A stretch of 64,000 bases of DNA from positions 62,001-126,000 of the forward strand of contig JAEPRB010000063.1 of the NCBI GenBank assembly GCA_016758965.1. Direction: 5' to 3'. Numbering within the stretch: position 1 is the first letter of the stretch; the number at the start of each line of letters is the position of its first letter. The DNA is from Circinella minor (Eukaryota > Mucoromycota > Mucoromycetes > Mucorales > Lichtheimiaceae). The position numbers and the translations under genes are program-made. Positions 37,825-49,148 of this stretch are shown here, piece by piece. A model generated the notes under the pieces. It saw nothing but the letters and a program-made list of their open reading frames with translations. It did no database searches and had not been told where the DNA came from.

Positions 37825-39728
37825 TTATTTTTGAGCATAATTCATTGCTACTGCCAAACCTTGTACAATTTTTTGTGCTTTAACAATATCATTATAATCA
37901 CTAGCAAGTGGATTTGTATGTCGTACGAGATCTACAAGATAAAAATTAATTTAGTTATTATTAATCTGATTTAATTTTGTTTTGTTCTTCTTTTTACCTG
38001 TTAACAAAAGATTATAGCGAGCTACACGTTGAATTGGAATAATTAAATAATCATCCAATGTAAATTCTCTTGTTTCTCGTCGTTCCAATAATTTCTATAT
38101 AGTAAAATATTAGAATCTTGTACTATTTTAGAGATTCTAAACTTCTTCTAACTATAATAATTAAGTTGTAATAGGGCTTTACCTCTCTATATCGTTTATA
38201 TCCTTTATTTTGTTTCCCACTCTTAAGTATTTTAACATTTTCTTTATAATCTAAAGCACAACGTAAAAAGACAACCATATCCGTCGCCATATCACACATG
38301 GTTTGACCAATACATACACCATCTGCACAACCTCCCGGGGAATCATCTTTTAACTTGTTTATATCCTCGGCATTCAAAAGAAGATCATTGGATGGGTCCG
38401 TATCATCAAATTGAAAATATTGTAATTTTTGTAATAATTTGGCAGAAAATTGAAGTAAATCAAATAAATTGGCAAATAAGTCGAAATCACCTTTTTTTAC
38501 AAATTGTGAATTACTTTCAATACCCGTCATTAAAGCATCATGAAACATCTATACATAAATACAAATTATAAATAATCATTTAAAAGAAAGCTCCCCCCCC
38601 CTCTTTCTCATTCAATTCATTATGTAAAAATTACTTTACCACTTTAGCAAAATAAAGTTGATTCCAAAATGTTACTTCCGTTGTATATAATTCTCGTAAG
38701 ATAAATTTTCTAGTTAATGAATATTTGATTTTCTTTTCATCAGTGATATTGACAAGGGGTAATGGTGAAGAAGTTACACCCATAAGTGCTCGTCGAACTG
38801 ATTGATGCCAAACAGCAAGTGATTTATTTTCTTTGCGCTGACTAACACGACGACGTAATCGCATCATTCGAGGAGGTACATTTGTATTTTGTTGACATAC
38901 TGATGGTGGTGATTTTTCTACCTGTATTGTTGATGATTCTTTACTTCTTTTTAACATAGTAGGACCTGGCTGACTATAAGATAAAACATCACTGATACAT
39001 AATATATTATTGGATCTATGTTGAGGATTAAATCTATCTTTTCGTTGTTGTTTTTCTTGCTTTTCTAATTTGACTGCACATGGACAACTAGATCGTCGAC
39101 GTAAAGGTGGATGAGCAATTAATCGAGGAGGTGGTTCAGGTGGATCAACCGTACCAAAACCATCATCATCAAAATAACTTTTTATTCGTTGCATATGTGA
39201 TTGTTCGTGGATATTTTCATTAGGAGGATTCGAATGACTTTTTGGTATAACTCCTCCTGGTATAAAATGGGGCCATTTGGATTTGTTTGATGACGACGAA
39301 ACAGCGGTACTAGAACTTGATAGAGATGATGCCATGGATTGTGAATCACCACTATTATTATTTGTTATAATTGGTGAAGTAGGTGCTGTTTTACATGACC
39401 ATAGGCATGAATGATGGTCATCTTGTGATTTTAAATGAAAATCAGAATTTTTTTTTCTTCGCAATCCTTTTGTCCATGATCTATGTCGATGTTCATGGTT
39501 ATTATAATAATCATGTTCTTGATTATCGGTTAATGTAATTGATGAATCTGTAGGTGTTGTAGGTGTAGTTAATGAATTATCAGTATCATCATCATCATCG
39601 TTGTTGTTCTTGTTGTTGCTAGGGTTAGGGGGGTTGCTATCACTACCACTACGACGATGATGATAGTGATGACTTGGATATATTTTAAGTTTTGCAAATT
39701 CTTGTAAACTTTCACATCGACGAGGCAT
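37825..39728 (-). CDS. Rho guanine-nucleotide exchange factor (DH domain, no PH)
   Basis: Four exons: 39728-38640, 38548-38183, 38094-37998, 37931-37825; 552 aa. The first ~330 residues are disordered (His/Asn/Asp/Ser/Pro-rich, starting MPRRCESLQEFAKLKIYPSH). The C-terminal ~215 residues form a DH domain. CR1 is RKFILRELYTTEVTFWNQLY, the middle carries LLQFSAKLLQKLQYFQFDDT, and CR3 has IPIQRVARYNLLLTDLVRHT. It ends just after the last DH helix (IVQGLAVAMNYAQK). DH domains load GTP onto Rho/Cdc42/Rac-type GTPases. The usual PH domain is absent, which is unusual but known in some fungal GEFs. A functional link with the formin about 15 kb away (Rho to formin) is inference. Confidence 0.88.
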
Positions 39729-39789
39729 TCGTTTACAATGATAATTAGTATTTTACAATAAGTAAAATAAAAAAAAAAGAGTGAAAAAA

Positions 39790-39836
<47 letters not shown>

Positions 39837-39841
39837 AAGGG

Positions 39842-39895
<54 letters not shown>

Positions 39896-40041
39896 AGGGG
39901 GGGGGGGCGTGTATGTGTATACTATGTTTGTGAAAGAGTTGAAAACTCTTTTTCGTTGTTATGAAAATGTAAGAGAAGAAATAAATTGAAAAATCAAAAC
40001 TATCTTCTCTGAATATATATATATATATATATATGACTTGC
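39729..40041. repeat. very long A-homopolymers between RhoGEF and pyrophosphatase fragment
   Basis: The stretch contains A40 (39795-39834) and A51 (39842-39892), separated by seven bases. They are followed by a G-rich run (39893-39908) and, near 40016-40034, a TA tract. These are the longest homopolymers in the window. On the reverse strand this interval should hold the rest of the pyrophosphatase gene, but nothing coding is present. Confidence 0.9.
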
Positions 40042-40486
40042 CTCGATTTTAGCATTCGTCCAACGAGGAATTTCAACAACCATGTTTAATAAGGTCTTTT
40101 CCTTATTAGCATAGAGAGGAATATCATGGAATGGTGAAATGCGTTGACCGTCCTTTTCTATATATTATATAAATTAAATTTAGAAAATAATAAAATAAAA
40201 AACACCATTACCCCCCCCCGCATAATTCTTGTGAGTATTTTTTTTTTTTTTTTTTGAAATGTGTGTATGTGTGGGGAAATTAAAAGAATAAAAAAAATTA
40301 AAAAATAAAAAAACGAATGAAGTTAAAAATCGTACTAATATGAACACGGTAACTAGGCGTAAATGGTTTTCCTGAAGTGGCAACTTTATAAGTAGAAGAC
40401 GATGACATTCTAATAGAAGAGTAAGGAGCTCGTACAAAAGGACCAGCCGAAAATGGTTTTACAGCTCCCAGCAACCTTGAACTCAT
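40042..40486 (-). CDS. 5' fragment of inorganic pyrophosphatase gene (truncated)
   Basis: Two exons (40486-40336 and 40157-40042) encode 89 aa in phase. A Ser/Arg-rich, acid-free N-terminus ([20 protein letters not shown]...) looks like a mitochondrial presequence. It is followed by the first part of a family I inorganic pyrophosphatase: [20 protein letters not shown] and [15 protein letters not shown]. Exon 2 ends at GAG followed by gcaagt, a GC-type donor. The family continues for about 200 more residues that include all the catalytic acidic residues, but no further exon exists before the RhoGEF start at 39728. Either the gene is really broken or the assembly has joined unrelated pieces at the homopolymers. 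As written, it cannot make an active enzyme. Confidence 0.85.
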
Positions 40487-41517
40487 ATTTCTGCTTACAC
40501 AATTAAAAACTTGAAAGTTTCAACCCGGTAAAGTCGGAGGAAGGGGGGGGGGAGGAAGGACAAGGTTTTTTATTTTATTTTTTTATTTTATTTTGACAAC
40601 CTCCCAATAGCACTGAGTGACAAAAATTTCTTTTTTTCTTTGCTCTCTGCCTTCCCAACTTTTTGGTTTTCACTCTCTTTTACTTTTTTTTTCTTTTTAT
40701 ATACATATACATAAAGTCGACGACATCAATTATTCTGGGAGGGGAGGGGAGGGTTCTTTCTTTTGACTTTATACTTTATTTCGTCTATCAAAAACCAAAC
40801 ACCATACAAACTAAAAAAAAAAAAAAAAAAAGAGTGATATGATCATGACTCGTATTCTTTTGAAGGGGATTTCCTAGCAACAGGACTACCATAACAACTT
40901 GAGAAAACAAGAGAATGATCCGTCGTAAATTTTTATCATGGCAACCGTGAATTTGTTTATAAATATAAACGTCGAAATTCTTGTGACTACTTAAACATGT
41001 CTGTAAAACGTCTGTATTTGACTCCTAACAATGAAATGAATTCATAGTGCTCTGCATGAAATTCTTTTGTGTAGATGAGGTGATATTTTTTTTTATTATT
41101 ATTATTCAATGCTACATTCATTGTCTAGAAGCAATAGAAAGAGTAAAAAAAAAAAAAACCGGAAAAATATTTTTTGCTTTAATTCATCCTTGAGAATAGG
41201 TTTGTGTTACTCAAAAAAAAAAACCATGTTTCTCGTACCACACACCCTTTTCTTTTATAATGTTTTATATAATATCATTGGTTTTGAAAATTGAGTTAAA
41301 AAAAAAAATACAAATATCATCAATGAATCAAAAAATATAAAGAAAGATAAAATATTCAAAAAGCTAAAAAAAAAAAAAAAAAAGTTAACAAGACGCATAA
41401 AGAGTAATTATCATCTGTTTTTTGATGTTGTATAAAAGTAAATTATAAATGTTAAATATAAGAAAACAACAAATAAGGAGAAAGTTTCCTTGTTTTTATA
41501 TATATACGAAATTTGGT
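40487..41517. other. intergenic sequence upstream of pyrophosphatase fragment
   Basis: Homopolymer-rich (A18 at 40814-40831, G-rich ggggaggggagggg near 40740) with no coding-like frame. It includes the presumed promoter of the pyrophosphatase fragment. Confidence 0.45.
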
Positions 41518-41781
41518 TCAAGCTGCACTACAGCACCGACCATCTGCGTAACATTACATGATATAAATATCTTTTTCTCTTTGTAAAATAATAATAATTA
41601 TAATAAATACAATGGGTGTTTTGGTCTTAAAAAGAGAGGTTTTTTTTTTAATAAGAAGCAATAGATAATTATGCCTATATAATTCAAGAGAGAAATCAAA
41701 ATAATAAAAAAAAACACACTCATAATATGAAGTAGTATCACCTTGGCATGAAGCTTTGTCACAAAAAGAATAAACTTGACT
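41518..41781 (-). CDS. 3' exons of a small Cys-rich protein (5' end unresolved)
   Basis: Two exon-like pieces on the reverse strand. 41781-41718 (after acceptor ataattttag) reads SQVYSFCDKASCQGDTTSYY. 41543-41518 (after acceptor ttacgcag) reads GRCCSAA and ends at TGA. Joined they stay in frame with four Cys near the C-terminus, as in small secreted Cys-rich fungal proteins. The donor of the first piece would be gtgttt, which is weak. No convincing first exon is found upstream; a hydrophobic ORF near 41950-41970 (MSFVCVHIVIIFMFSF) is a candidate but cannot be joined cleanly. Confidence 0.35.
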
Positions 41782-42587
41782 CTAAAATTATATAGTTACA
41801 ATGGGTGGGATTTTTGTAAAAAATCCATATCAAGAACGTGGGGGAAGATCATTTATCATCTGACTCTTTTCATTGTGTTGCCCTGGGATTGTTTTTTTTT
41901 TAAACATTTTTGAAGTGTTGTTGTAAAAAAGAAAACATAAATATTATTACTATATGAACACAAACAAAACTCATGGCGCCATTTTTATATGTAATTTGTG
42001 TCACAGTAATTACTTATTAGCACATTTTATAAGAAAAAATAAAAGCCCCCCCCCCACCATACTAAAGAAAAAAGTTACAAAAAGTGCATACATATAATAT
42101 TACATTTTTCTCCCCTTTATTTTTTTCGGCACCTTTTCACTTTCCGGACCGCCTCACAGCAACAACGAAAAGTTAAATAATTTTTTTTTCTCCGATATCA
42201 CAGTTATGATGATAGAACTAATGGAATCATACTATGATGATTATTATTATTATTTTTGATAATATTAAAAAAAAAACTTGTCAATTGTTTGAATGGAAAA
42301 AAGATAAACTAAATTTAAAATGAAAGAGGAATGAAGAAACGACTTGATAATATATATTTAGTTAATGATAGAGTGAGGAAAGAGAGGGAGGGGGGGAGTT
42401 AAAGAAGGAGTTTTTTTTTTTCTGTTTACAGATAGAGAGAGTGTTGGTACTACAATTCATAAAGCAAAAAATAAAAGGTTCTGGGTTTCTTTTTTTTTTG
42501 AATGGGAAACGGGTAATTCGGGGGTGAACACCCGCAAGAGCGCTTACTGAAATAAGTTTTCGTATCAAAAAAAGCCTACTTTAATTA
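41782..42587. other. AT-rich interval, no gene resolved
   Basis: Mostly A/T runs with C9 at 42047-42056 and a G-run near 42390. May contain missing 5' exons of the Cys-rich gene on the reverse strand; nothing else is supported. Confidence 0.4.
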
Positions 42588-42690
42588 TTATGTTAAGTGT
42601 TTGTGCCTCGAGGATTTTTTTTTTTTCCCTTTTTCTTCTTCTTTAACTTCTTATCGGTCTGAACTTCTTGTTTTCCGAGTTCAAAAGGAT
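42588..42690 (-). CDS. C-terminal coding fragment, Lys-rich tail (truncated)
   Basis: The reverse strand frame reads INPFELGKQEVQTDKKLKKK, then a Gly/Lys-rich stretch and SSRHKHLT before TAA at 42588-42590. Composition and the ordered start suggest the end of a real protein with a basic tail. Upstream, the frame meets T12 and T29 runs (42698-42739) and then the ERG5 leader, with no acceptor except an A-tract-flanked AG and no room for the rest of a gene. The family is not recognised. Confidence 0.4.
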
Positions 42691-42708
42691 TAATTTTTTT
42701 TTTTTAAT

Positions 42709-42710
<2 letters not shown>

Positions 42711-42739
<29 letters not shown>
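42711..42739. repeat. T29 homopolymer at right border of the island
   Basis: 29 consecutive T, preceded by T12 and aattc. It separates a truncated reverse-strand coding fragment from the ERG5 5' region. Confidence 0.95.
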
Positions 42740-43062
42740 CTTTTGGTCATTCTTTTATTTTTTTGTTCATTAGACTTCATCTTTCTTTATTTTTTGTCAA
42801 CGCGTGTCATTTGTCTCAAACGAGTAAGTTCCTCATTTCGCTAGTTTCTTTTTATCCTCTAAAAAAAAAAAAAAAAACCCCTTTTATTTTTATTTTCTTT
42901 CTCATCGGCGCGATGGAGATTTTATTTTTTTCTTTCTTTCTTTCTCGGTGTTCTCATATTTTATAATTTTTATTGAAAACAAAAAACGAACAACAACAAC
43001 AAAAAGCTTACACCACTTTTTTTAATTTTTTTTTTTTCATATCTATTTTTTTTTTAATAGTA

Positions 43063-45449
43063 ATGTCCAGTGCCAGGTAAATAAATAATAACCACGTTTT
43101 TTTTTTTTTTTTGTTTATGTCGATCGGGTCGATCCCGTCAAAAATTATTACTGTTTTTTTCTTTCTCCTTTATTTTTTTTGTTTATATAAAAGAAAAAAA
43201 AAAGCCCATAACACTAAAAAAACAAATGGTAATAATAGTATTTTAGATCCACGTACGTTGGAGTCGGCTAAAACCACTTTAACCAATTTCATGAAAACTG
43301 CTTTCTCTCAACCCAATATTTCAACTACTGCTATTGTATGTTCAGCTGTGGTTGGTTTGTTTGCTTATGAACAATATTGGTATCTTAGCAAGAAAAAATC
43401 TTTACCGGGTCCTAAGTTCAAGGTTCCAATTATTGGTGCTTTCTTGGATTCTTTATATCCTACATTTGAAGGTTATATGAGTAAATGGAAGAGTGGAGAA
43501 CTTTCATGTGTTAGTGTATTTGACAGGTAAAAAAAAAAAAATGAAGGTTTCTTTTTTTTTTTTCATTAAGAAAGTGGAATTAAAAAAAGAAAGAAAAAGA
43601 CAAACGTTTTTTTTTTTTTTGGTTCAAAACATAATAATGAATTATTTTATTTCCCGGGATTTTTTTTTTTTAGATTCGTTGTCATTGCATCCACTTGTGA
43701 TATTAGTCGAAAAATTCTTAATTCACCCGCTTTTGCTGAACCTACTGTTGTTGATTCTATGACTTATATTCTTTGTCCTGACAATTGGGTCTTTTTGAAT
43801 GGTAAAGCACATGTTGATTATCGTCGTGGTTTGAATGTTCTTTTTACTAGACGTGCTCTTGGGTAAATATTATTATTATTTTTTTTGCGTGTGTAAAAGA
43901 AGGGAAAGGAAGGAAATACAAAAAGGAAGGAACAACACAACATAAGAGAAATAGGGTTTTTTTTTTGATTTGGGAAAATTGTGTTATACAAAAAGAAAAA
44001 TTGGTTTATATAATCTAATCATGGGACACTTTTTTATTTTCGATAAAAAAAAAAAAAGTATTTACATTCCTATTCAAGAAAAGGTGTATGAACGTCATTT
44101 TAATGAATGGCTTTCACTTGATGGCAAGGTTGAAGCTTATCAAATGCGTTTCCGTGAAATCAATATGGAATCTTCCCTTCGTGTCTTTTTGGGTGATTTT
44201 ATGTCCGATGAAGTCGCTAAACGTATTTCTTTAGAATACTTTAATATCACTGCTGCTCTCGAACTTGTTAATTTCCCTATCCCACTTCCCGGTACCAAAG
44301 TCTATAAGGCTATTCAATCACGTAAATATATTGTCAAACACTTTATTGAAAGTATTCGTGATGGTCGCAAACGTCTTGAAAAGGGAGAAGAACCTAAATC
44401 ATTGATGGATGCTTGGTTACAAGCAATGAAGGAAGAAGAAATTGAATGTGAAAAAGCTGGTAAAGCTGCTCCTCGTAAATTTGATGATCGTGAAATTGCA
44501 TTGACTATTTTGACTTTCTTGTTCGCTAGTCAAGATGCTACTTCTTCTGCTTTGACTTGGGCTTTCCAATTACTTGCTGATCATCCTGATATTCTTGATC
44601 GTGTACGTGAAGAACAAATCCGTATTCGTGGTGCTGATCATTTGAATCAACCTTTGACTCTTGAATTAATGGATGCTTCTGTATTTTTACGTCAAGTTGT
44701 CAAGGAAATTTTACGTCTTCGTCCACCAGTGCTTATGGGTAAAGTCTTTTTTTTTTTTTTTTTATCAATATTATTCTGGATCTTTTTTTCCCAAGGGAGA
44801 AAAAAAAAAGGGGGGGGGGAGATTAATTTTCTTTTTTAACTTATATGATTCACGCTTTTTTTTTTTTTTTAGTTCCTTACAAGACTACACGCGAATGGCC
44901 TATTAACGACAACTATACTGTTCCAAAGGGTGGTAAGTGAATATGGGTCTTTTATTATTATTATTATTATTATAAATTATAAAGTTAAATGAATTTGTTT
45001 AATAACATGCTTCATCTCTCTTCCTTGTTAGCTATGGTGATCCCAACCACTTATCCTGCCTTACACGATCCTGTCGCATACCCTAACCCAGATAACTTTG
45101 ATCCTGATCGTTGGGGACCTAATGGTCAAGCTGAAAAGCATCCCAAGAATTTCATGGTCTTTGGTAATGGTCCTCATCATTGTTTGGGTAAAGAATATGC
45201 TATGATGCATTTGATGGCTATTATTGCACAAGCTTCACTTCAACTTGATTGGACTCATTATCGTACTGATAAGAGTGATGATATCTCGTAAGTTTCTTTT
45301 TTTTTTTTTCTTTTTTTCTATTCAAGAATAGAATCATTTTTTTTTTCTCATGCTTTTTTTTTTTTATTTTTTCTAGTATTTTTGCAACCATTTATCCGCA
45401 GGACGGGTGCATTATGAGCTTCAAGAAGCGTGAAACTATTGCTGCTTAA
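43063..45449 (+). CDS. ERG5: sterol C-22 desaturase, cytochrome P450 family CYP61
   Basis: Seven exons: 43063-43076, 43239-43526, 43674-43862, 44059-44738, 44873-44932, 45032-45287, 45377-45449; 519 aa. The 14-nt first exon joined at aataatag gives [17 protein letters not shown] membrane anchor follows ([20 protein letters not shown]), then the Pro-rich hinge [13 protein letters not shown]-helix [16 protein letters not shown] and ExxR (Glu380/Arg383 in KEILRLRP). The heme loop is [10 protein letters not shown] with the proximal Cys461. Early motifs ([32 protein letters not shown]) are diagnostic of CYP61. It introduces the C22-C23 double bond in ergosterol synthesis at the ER membrane. The CT-rich leader 42740-43060 contains the likely promoter. 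Confidence 0.96.
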
Positions 45450-46861
45450 AATAATAATAATAATAATAATTATATTTAAAATAATACTAATCTAATATAT
45501 ACTTTTTGTGTTCTATATATATTTTCCTTTTTTTTCACATCCACAAAAAAAAACAAAAAAAAAAAAAACAATCACCCATCAACAAACCTTTTTTTTTTTT
45601 TTCCTAACAACTTATAATTTTTGTTTTACAATTAATTTCCTTCTATTTGTTCCCCTTTTCTATACAAGACACATTATTTACCGATTATTATTTTCATTTC
45701 TCTTTCTTTCTTTTTTTTGTTTCATTCCCCATTTATTATTATTATTATTATTATTATTCTTATAAATTATTCAGATTACTTAATACACCATTTTTCTTTC
45801 TTTTATTAAATTGTATAAAATTATTTATATATATATATATATAATGATTCTCTTTAAATCTGGTTTTATTTATAAAGATAAATAATAAGTATTATTCACA
45901 CAAAGAACACGAGTAAGAAAATTAGAAGTTAGTGTTGTCACAAAAAAAAAGCAAAATGCATGCATGATTTAGGATTTAATGGAGTAAAACATAAAAAAAA
46001 GGAGGGGGGGGGGCTACGTTTTTAATCAATTATGTATGATCCATGTCAAAAACAATTCCAAAGCCTCGTATTAAACCCCCTCCCCCCTTTTTTTTTATGA
46101 AAAAAAAAATGACAGTTACGTACTTAAAATAGTGTTTATAGAGTATATGTTAGTTGGACATAACACATCATCTTATTTTTACTGAGCTATTAAATATTTG
46201 TCTTACTTTTTCTTTGGTCGAGATCTCCTGTATATAATATTATTGCCTAAGATGTTGGTACACGTTTCTATTTCGTTCGTGATAAAAAAGAGTTGTATGA
46301 GTACGTAAAATAAATAATTAATCATATAAATTGATGAATTGTATACTTGAATCATGAAAAAAAAAGTCAACTCTCATTATAGTAGTAGATGATAAATTAT
46401 TTTCTATATATAAGATAGACTAATGTCTCCTATTTTTATTTATTGTTAATAAGTAAATGTAAGATCAACACATTTTAAAACCTCTTCACAGTAACATCAA
46501 CATCACAGACTAAAAAAAAAAAAGATTATTATTCATTATTATTATTATGTATTCAGTCCATATATCATATATAGATATATAAAAGAAAAATAGACCAACA
46601 ATGATATATATATATATATTCTCTTATTCGTACTCTATTCAAAGAAATAAATCAAGTATATGATTCTCTCATTTTCGTATCATAAATTACTATTTCTGGT
46701 TGCATAATCAATGCTCCCTTCAATTTTTTTTTTTTTTTTTTTTTATTCAAGTCAGCTCTCAAAAGCCCAATGTTATTTTTTATTTGTCTTTTTATTAGAC
46801 CATTTTTTTTTTTTTTTCACCAACACGTTAACAAATTAAAAAAAAAAAAAAACAATTGCAC
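45450..46861. other. intergenic region between ERG5 and poly(A) polymerase paralogue
   Basis: 1.4 kb with ATT repeats (45735-45760), G10/C-rich homopolymers (about 46000 and 46078), T-runs near 46723-46744 and two TACGTA sites (46119, 46301). No gene seen. Confidence 0.5.
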
Positions 46862-49148
46862 ATGTCTAAGGACTCATGGTGGACGTATCTTGTAAATCAT
46901 AATGTCATTGAAAATGAGGATCAATTGGGTAAACGGTAAAAAAAAACACGCATAGAGACCACTTTTTTTTTTTTTTTTTAAAAAAAAATAGCTTCCCATT
47001 CCCTTCACGGTAGAAATGAGTGGGGAAGGGAGGAAAAGAATGACAGATCACCCCCCCCCTCCATTTTATATATTTTAAAACATTTTATTGACAAAAAAAA
47101 AAACAACAACAACTAATGAAACCAACTTTTTTTTTTTTAATTATCAAGGCAACTTGTCATGGAATTATTACAATCTTCTATATTAAGTTTTATGAAACAA
47201 ATTCAATTAGAAAATAATATAAGAAAAAATAATATACAATGTCAAATAATACCATTTGGTTCCTATGGGTTAGGAGCTCATCTTACAACAGGTGATATTG
47301 ACGTTGTACTACTAAGTCCATCTCACGTACGTCGACGTGATTTTTTTCGAATTTTTGTTGAAATATTAAAAAAACAAGTAACCGTCAGAGATATTTTGGT
47401 AAAAAGTTATATCCCAATTTTTTTTTTTTTAGTTGAGAGAGGGAGGAGGGGTTAGCGAATTCAATGAAAAGAAGAACTTAATATTTTTTTTTTTTTTTAT
47501 GTAAAATATATGATAGGTAATTGATCATGCCAATGTTCCTATTATTAAATGTACTATTGATCGAGTACCAGTAAGTATTTATAGAGAGAGAGAGAGAAAG
47601 AGAGATGAATGGAAAAAACTTATATAAACATTTTGATAGGTTGATATATGTTTTACAAGATTAAAAATGGATACAGTTCCAAAAGATATAAATATTTTGG
47701 ATAATTCGATTCTAATTGGACTGGATGAACCATGTATGAGTTCATTAGCAGGCGCTCGAACCTTACATTATATACTTAAACAAATTGATACCCATCATTT
47801 ATCTATATTTCAAACGACAGCACAAAGTATTAAATGGTGGTTAATGCAACGTTGTTTATATGATAAACAAATTGGTTATCTGAATAATGGAGCGTTCACT
47901 TTACTTTTACTTAAAACATATATGTTTGAAAGAACAGAAAATAATCATTCGATTGATGTTTATAATTTAATTTCTGCTTTTTTTAAACAATGGTCTACTT
48001 GGCCTTGGCCAGCTCCTGTGATGGTAACCGATTATATTCCAGATTATGATGGTACTCCTATTGATTATAAGTCATTGGTAAAAAAATAAAAAAATAAAAT
48101 ATATATCTATATATATTTATCTTGGATAATGGGATTCATATGGATTTTTAAAAAGTTAAATTTAAATTGGTTTTATTATATAGGTTGAATTTGAACATGC
48201 TCATATGCCTATTGTTACACCTTGTTATCGTGTATCTAATGCAGCACCTGTTGTTACAAAATCGACATTACGTGTATTACGTCGAGAATTTTCTAGAGGT
48301 AACTAAAATGTCTTTTTTTTTAACAACAACAAATAATAATAATAATAATAATAACTTTTTTTTTTAATAGGTTATAACATTACTCAAGCCAATTTTTCTA
48401 CAGAAGAAGAAATGATTAAAAAATTATTTAAACCATTTGATTTAATAAAAAGTTATAATCATTTTTTAAAAGTCATTTTTGCATCGGATACAGTTGCTAC
48501 ACATGAATCATGGTAAGTAAATATATATCTTATAAACTGGAACAGATAATAATAATAATAATAATATTATAGGTTACGAAAAATTCCAGATATTTTACCA
48601 AGACTTGTTGAATTTTTAGAAGAAGTACCTTCGATTCGACAAATTCAACCTTATACAAAATCTTATGTAAAATCAATAAGTTATCGAAATCGATTACAAA
48701 AAACTGGTTTTCAATTAGGTGAAAAAGTGGAACAAACAACCAATGATAAAATAAAAATATCACCTTTAGAACCTGGTTTATTACATAGAACATGTTATCT
48801 TATTGGACTGGATGTTACACCTGCAGATGAATCTAAAGGTGAGTCAATAGTTTTTGTTTTATTATTATTATTATATCATTTTAATTTTTTTTTTCGTTGT
48901 TGATAGATAATACTATTGATATCTCTCGTCAAGTAAATATGTTTCGAAGTGTCATTGATTCAAAAAGAAGTGGTACAGAACGTGATTTAGTTGTTAATAT
49001 TGTTGCTGTTAAAAGGTAAACTATTTTAATTATGGGGGTTATTGAGGAGGAAAGTCCATTCTAATAATTTAAATATTAAATACTCAATGATAATAATAAT
49101 AGGAAGGAATTAGCTCGATTTATGAATGAACATTCTGTATTGGAATAA
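46862..49148 (+). CDS. poly(A) polymerase-like nucleotidyltransferase (short paralogue)
   Basis: Nine exons: 46862-46935, 47149-47398, 47517-47570, 47640-48077, 48184-48298, 48371-48512, 48573-48838, 48907-49015, 49103-49148; 497 aa. The N-terminal catalytic core has FGSYGLGAHLTTGDIDVVLL (Asp74 and Asp76) and the third acidic residue in VPVDICFTRL (Asp128). The central domain reads SLAGARTLHYILKQIDTHHL, SIKWWLMQRCLY and FKQWSTWPWPAPVMV, then HAHMPIVTPCYRVSNAAPVV. These match canonical nuclear Pap1 rather than Trf4/Cid1-type enzymes. The core lacks the usual C-terminal RNA-binding extension and NLS, ending LARFMNEHSVLE. The sequence is clearly divergent from standard Pap1 (for example TTGDID in place of the common GSDID), so a specialised paralogue is likely. 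Catalysis is plausible because all three Asp are present. Confidence 0.88.

Noticed and set aside
40180..40437. Reverse-strand ORF rich in Phe over the pyrophosphatase intron
   Set aside because: Alternative-frame translation of T-runs in the intron.
43020..43110. Extended ORF upstream of ERG5 exon 2
   Set aside because: The open frame from 43111 runs through an intron; the 14-nt exon at 43063 with acceptor at 43238 gives a sensible N-terminus in phase.
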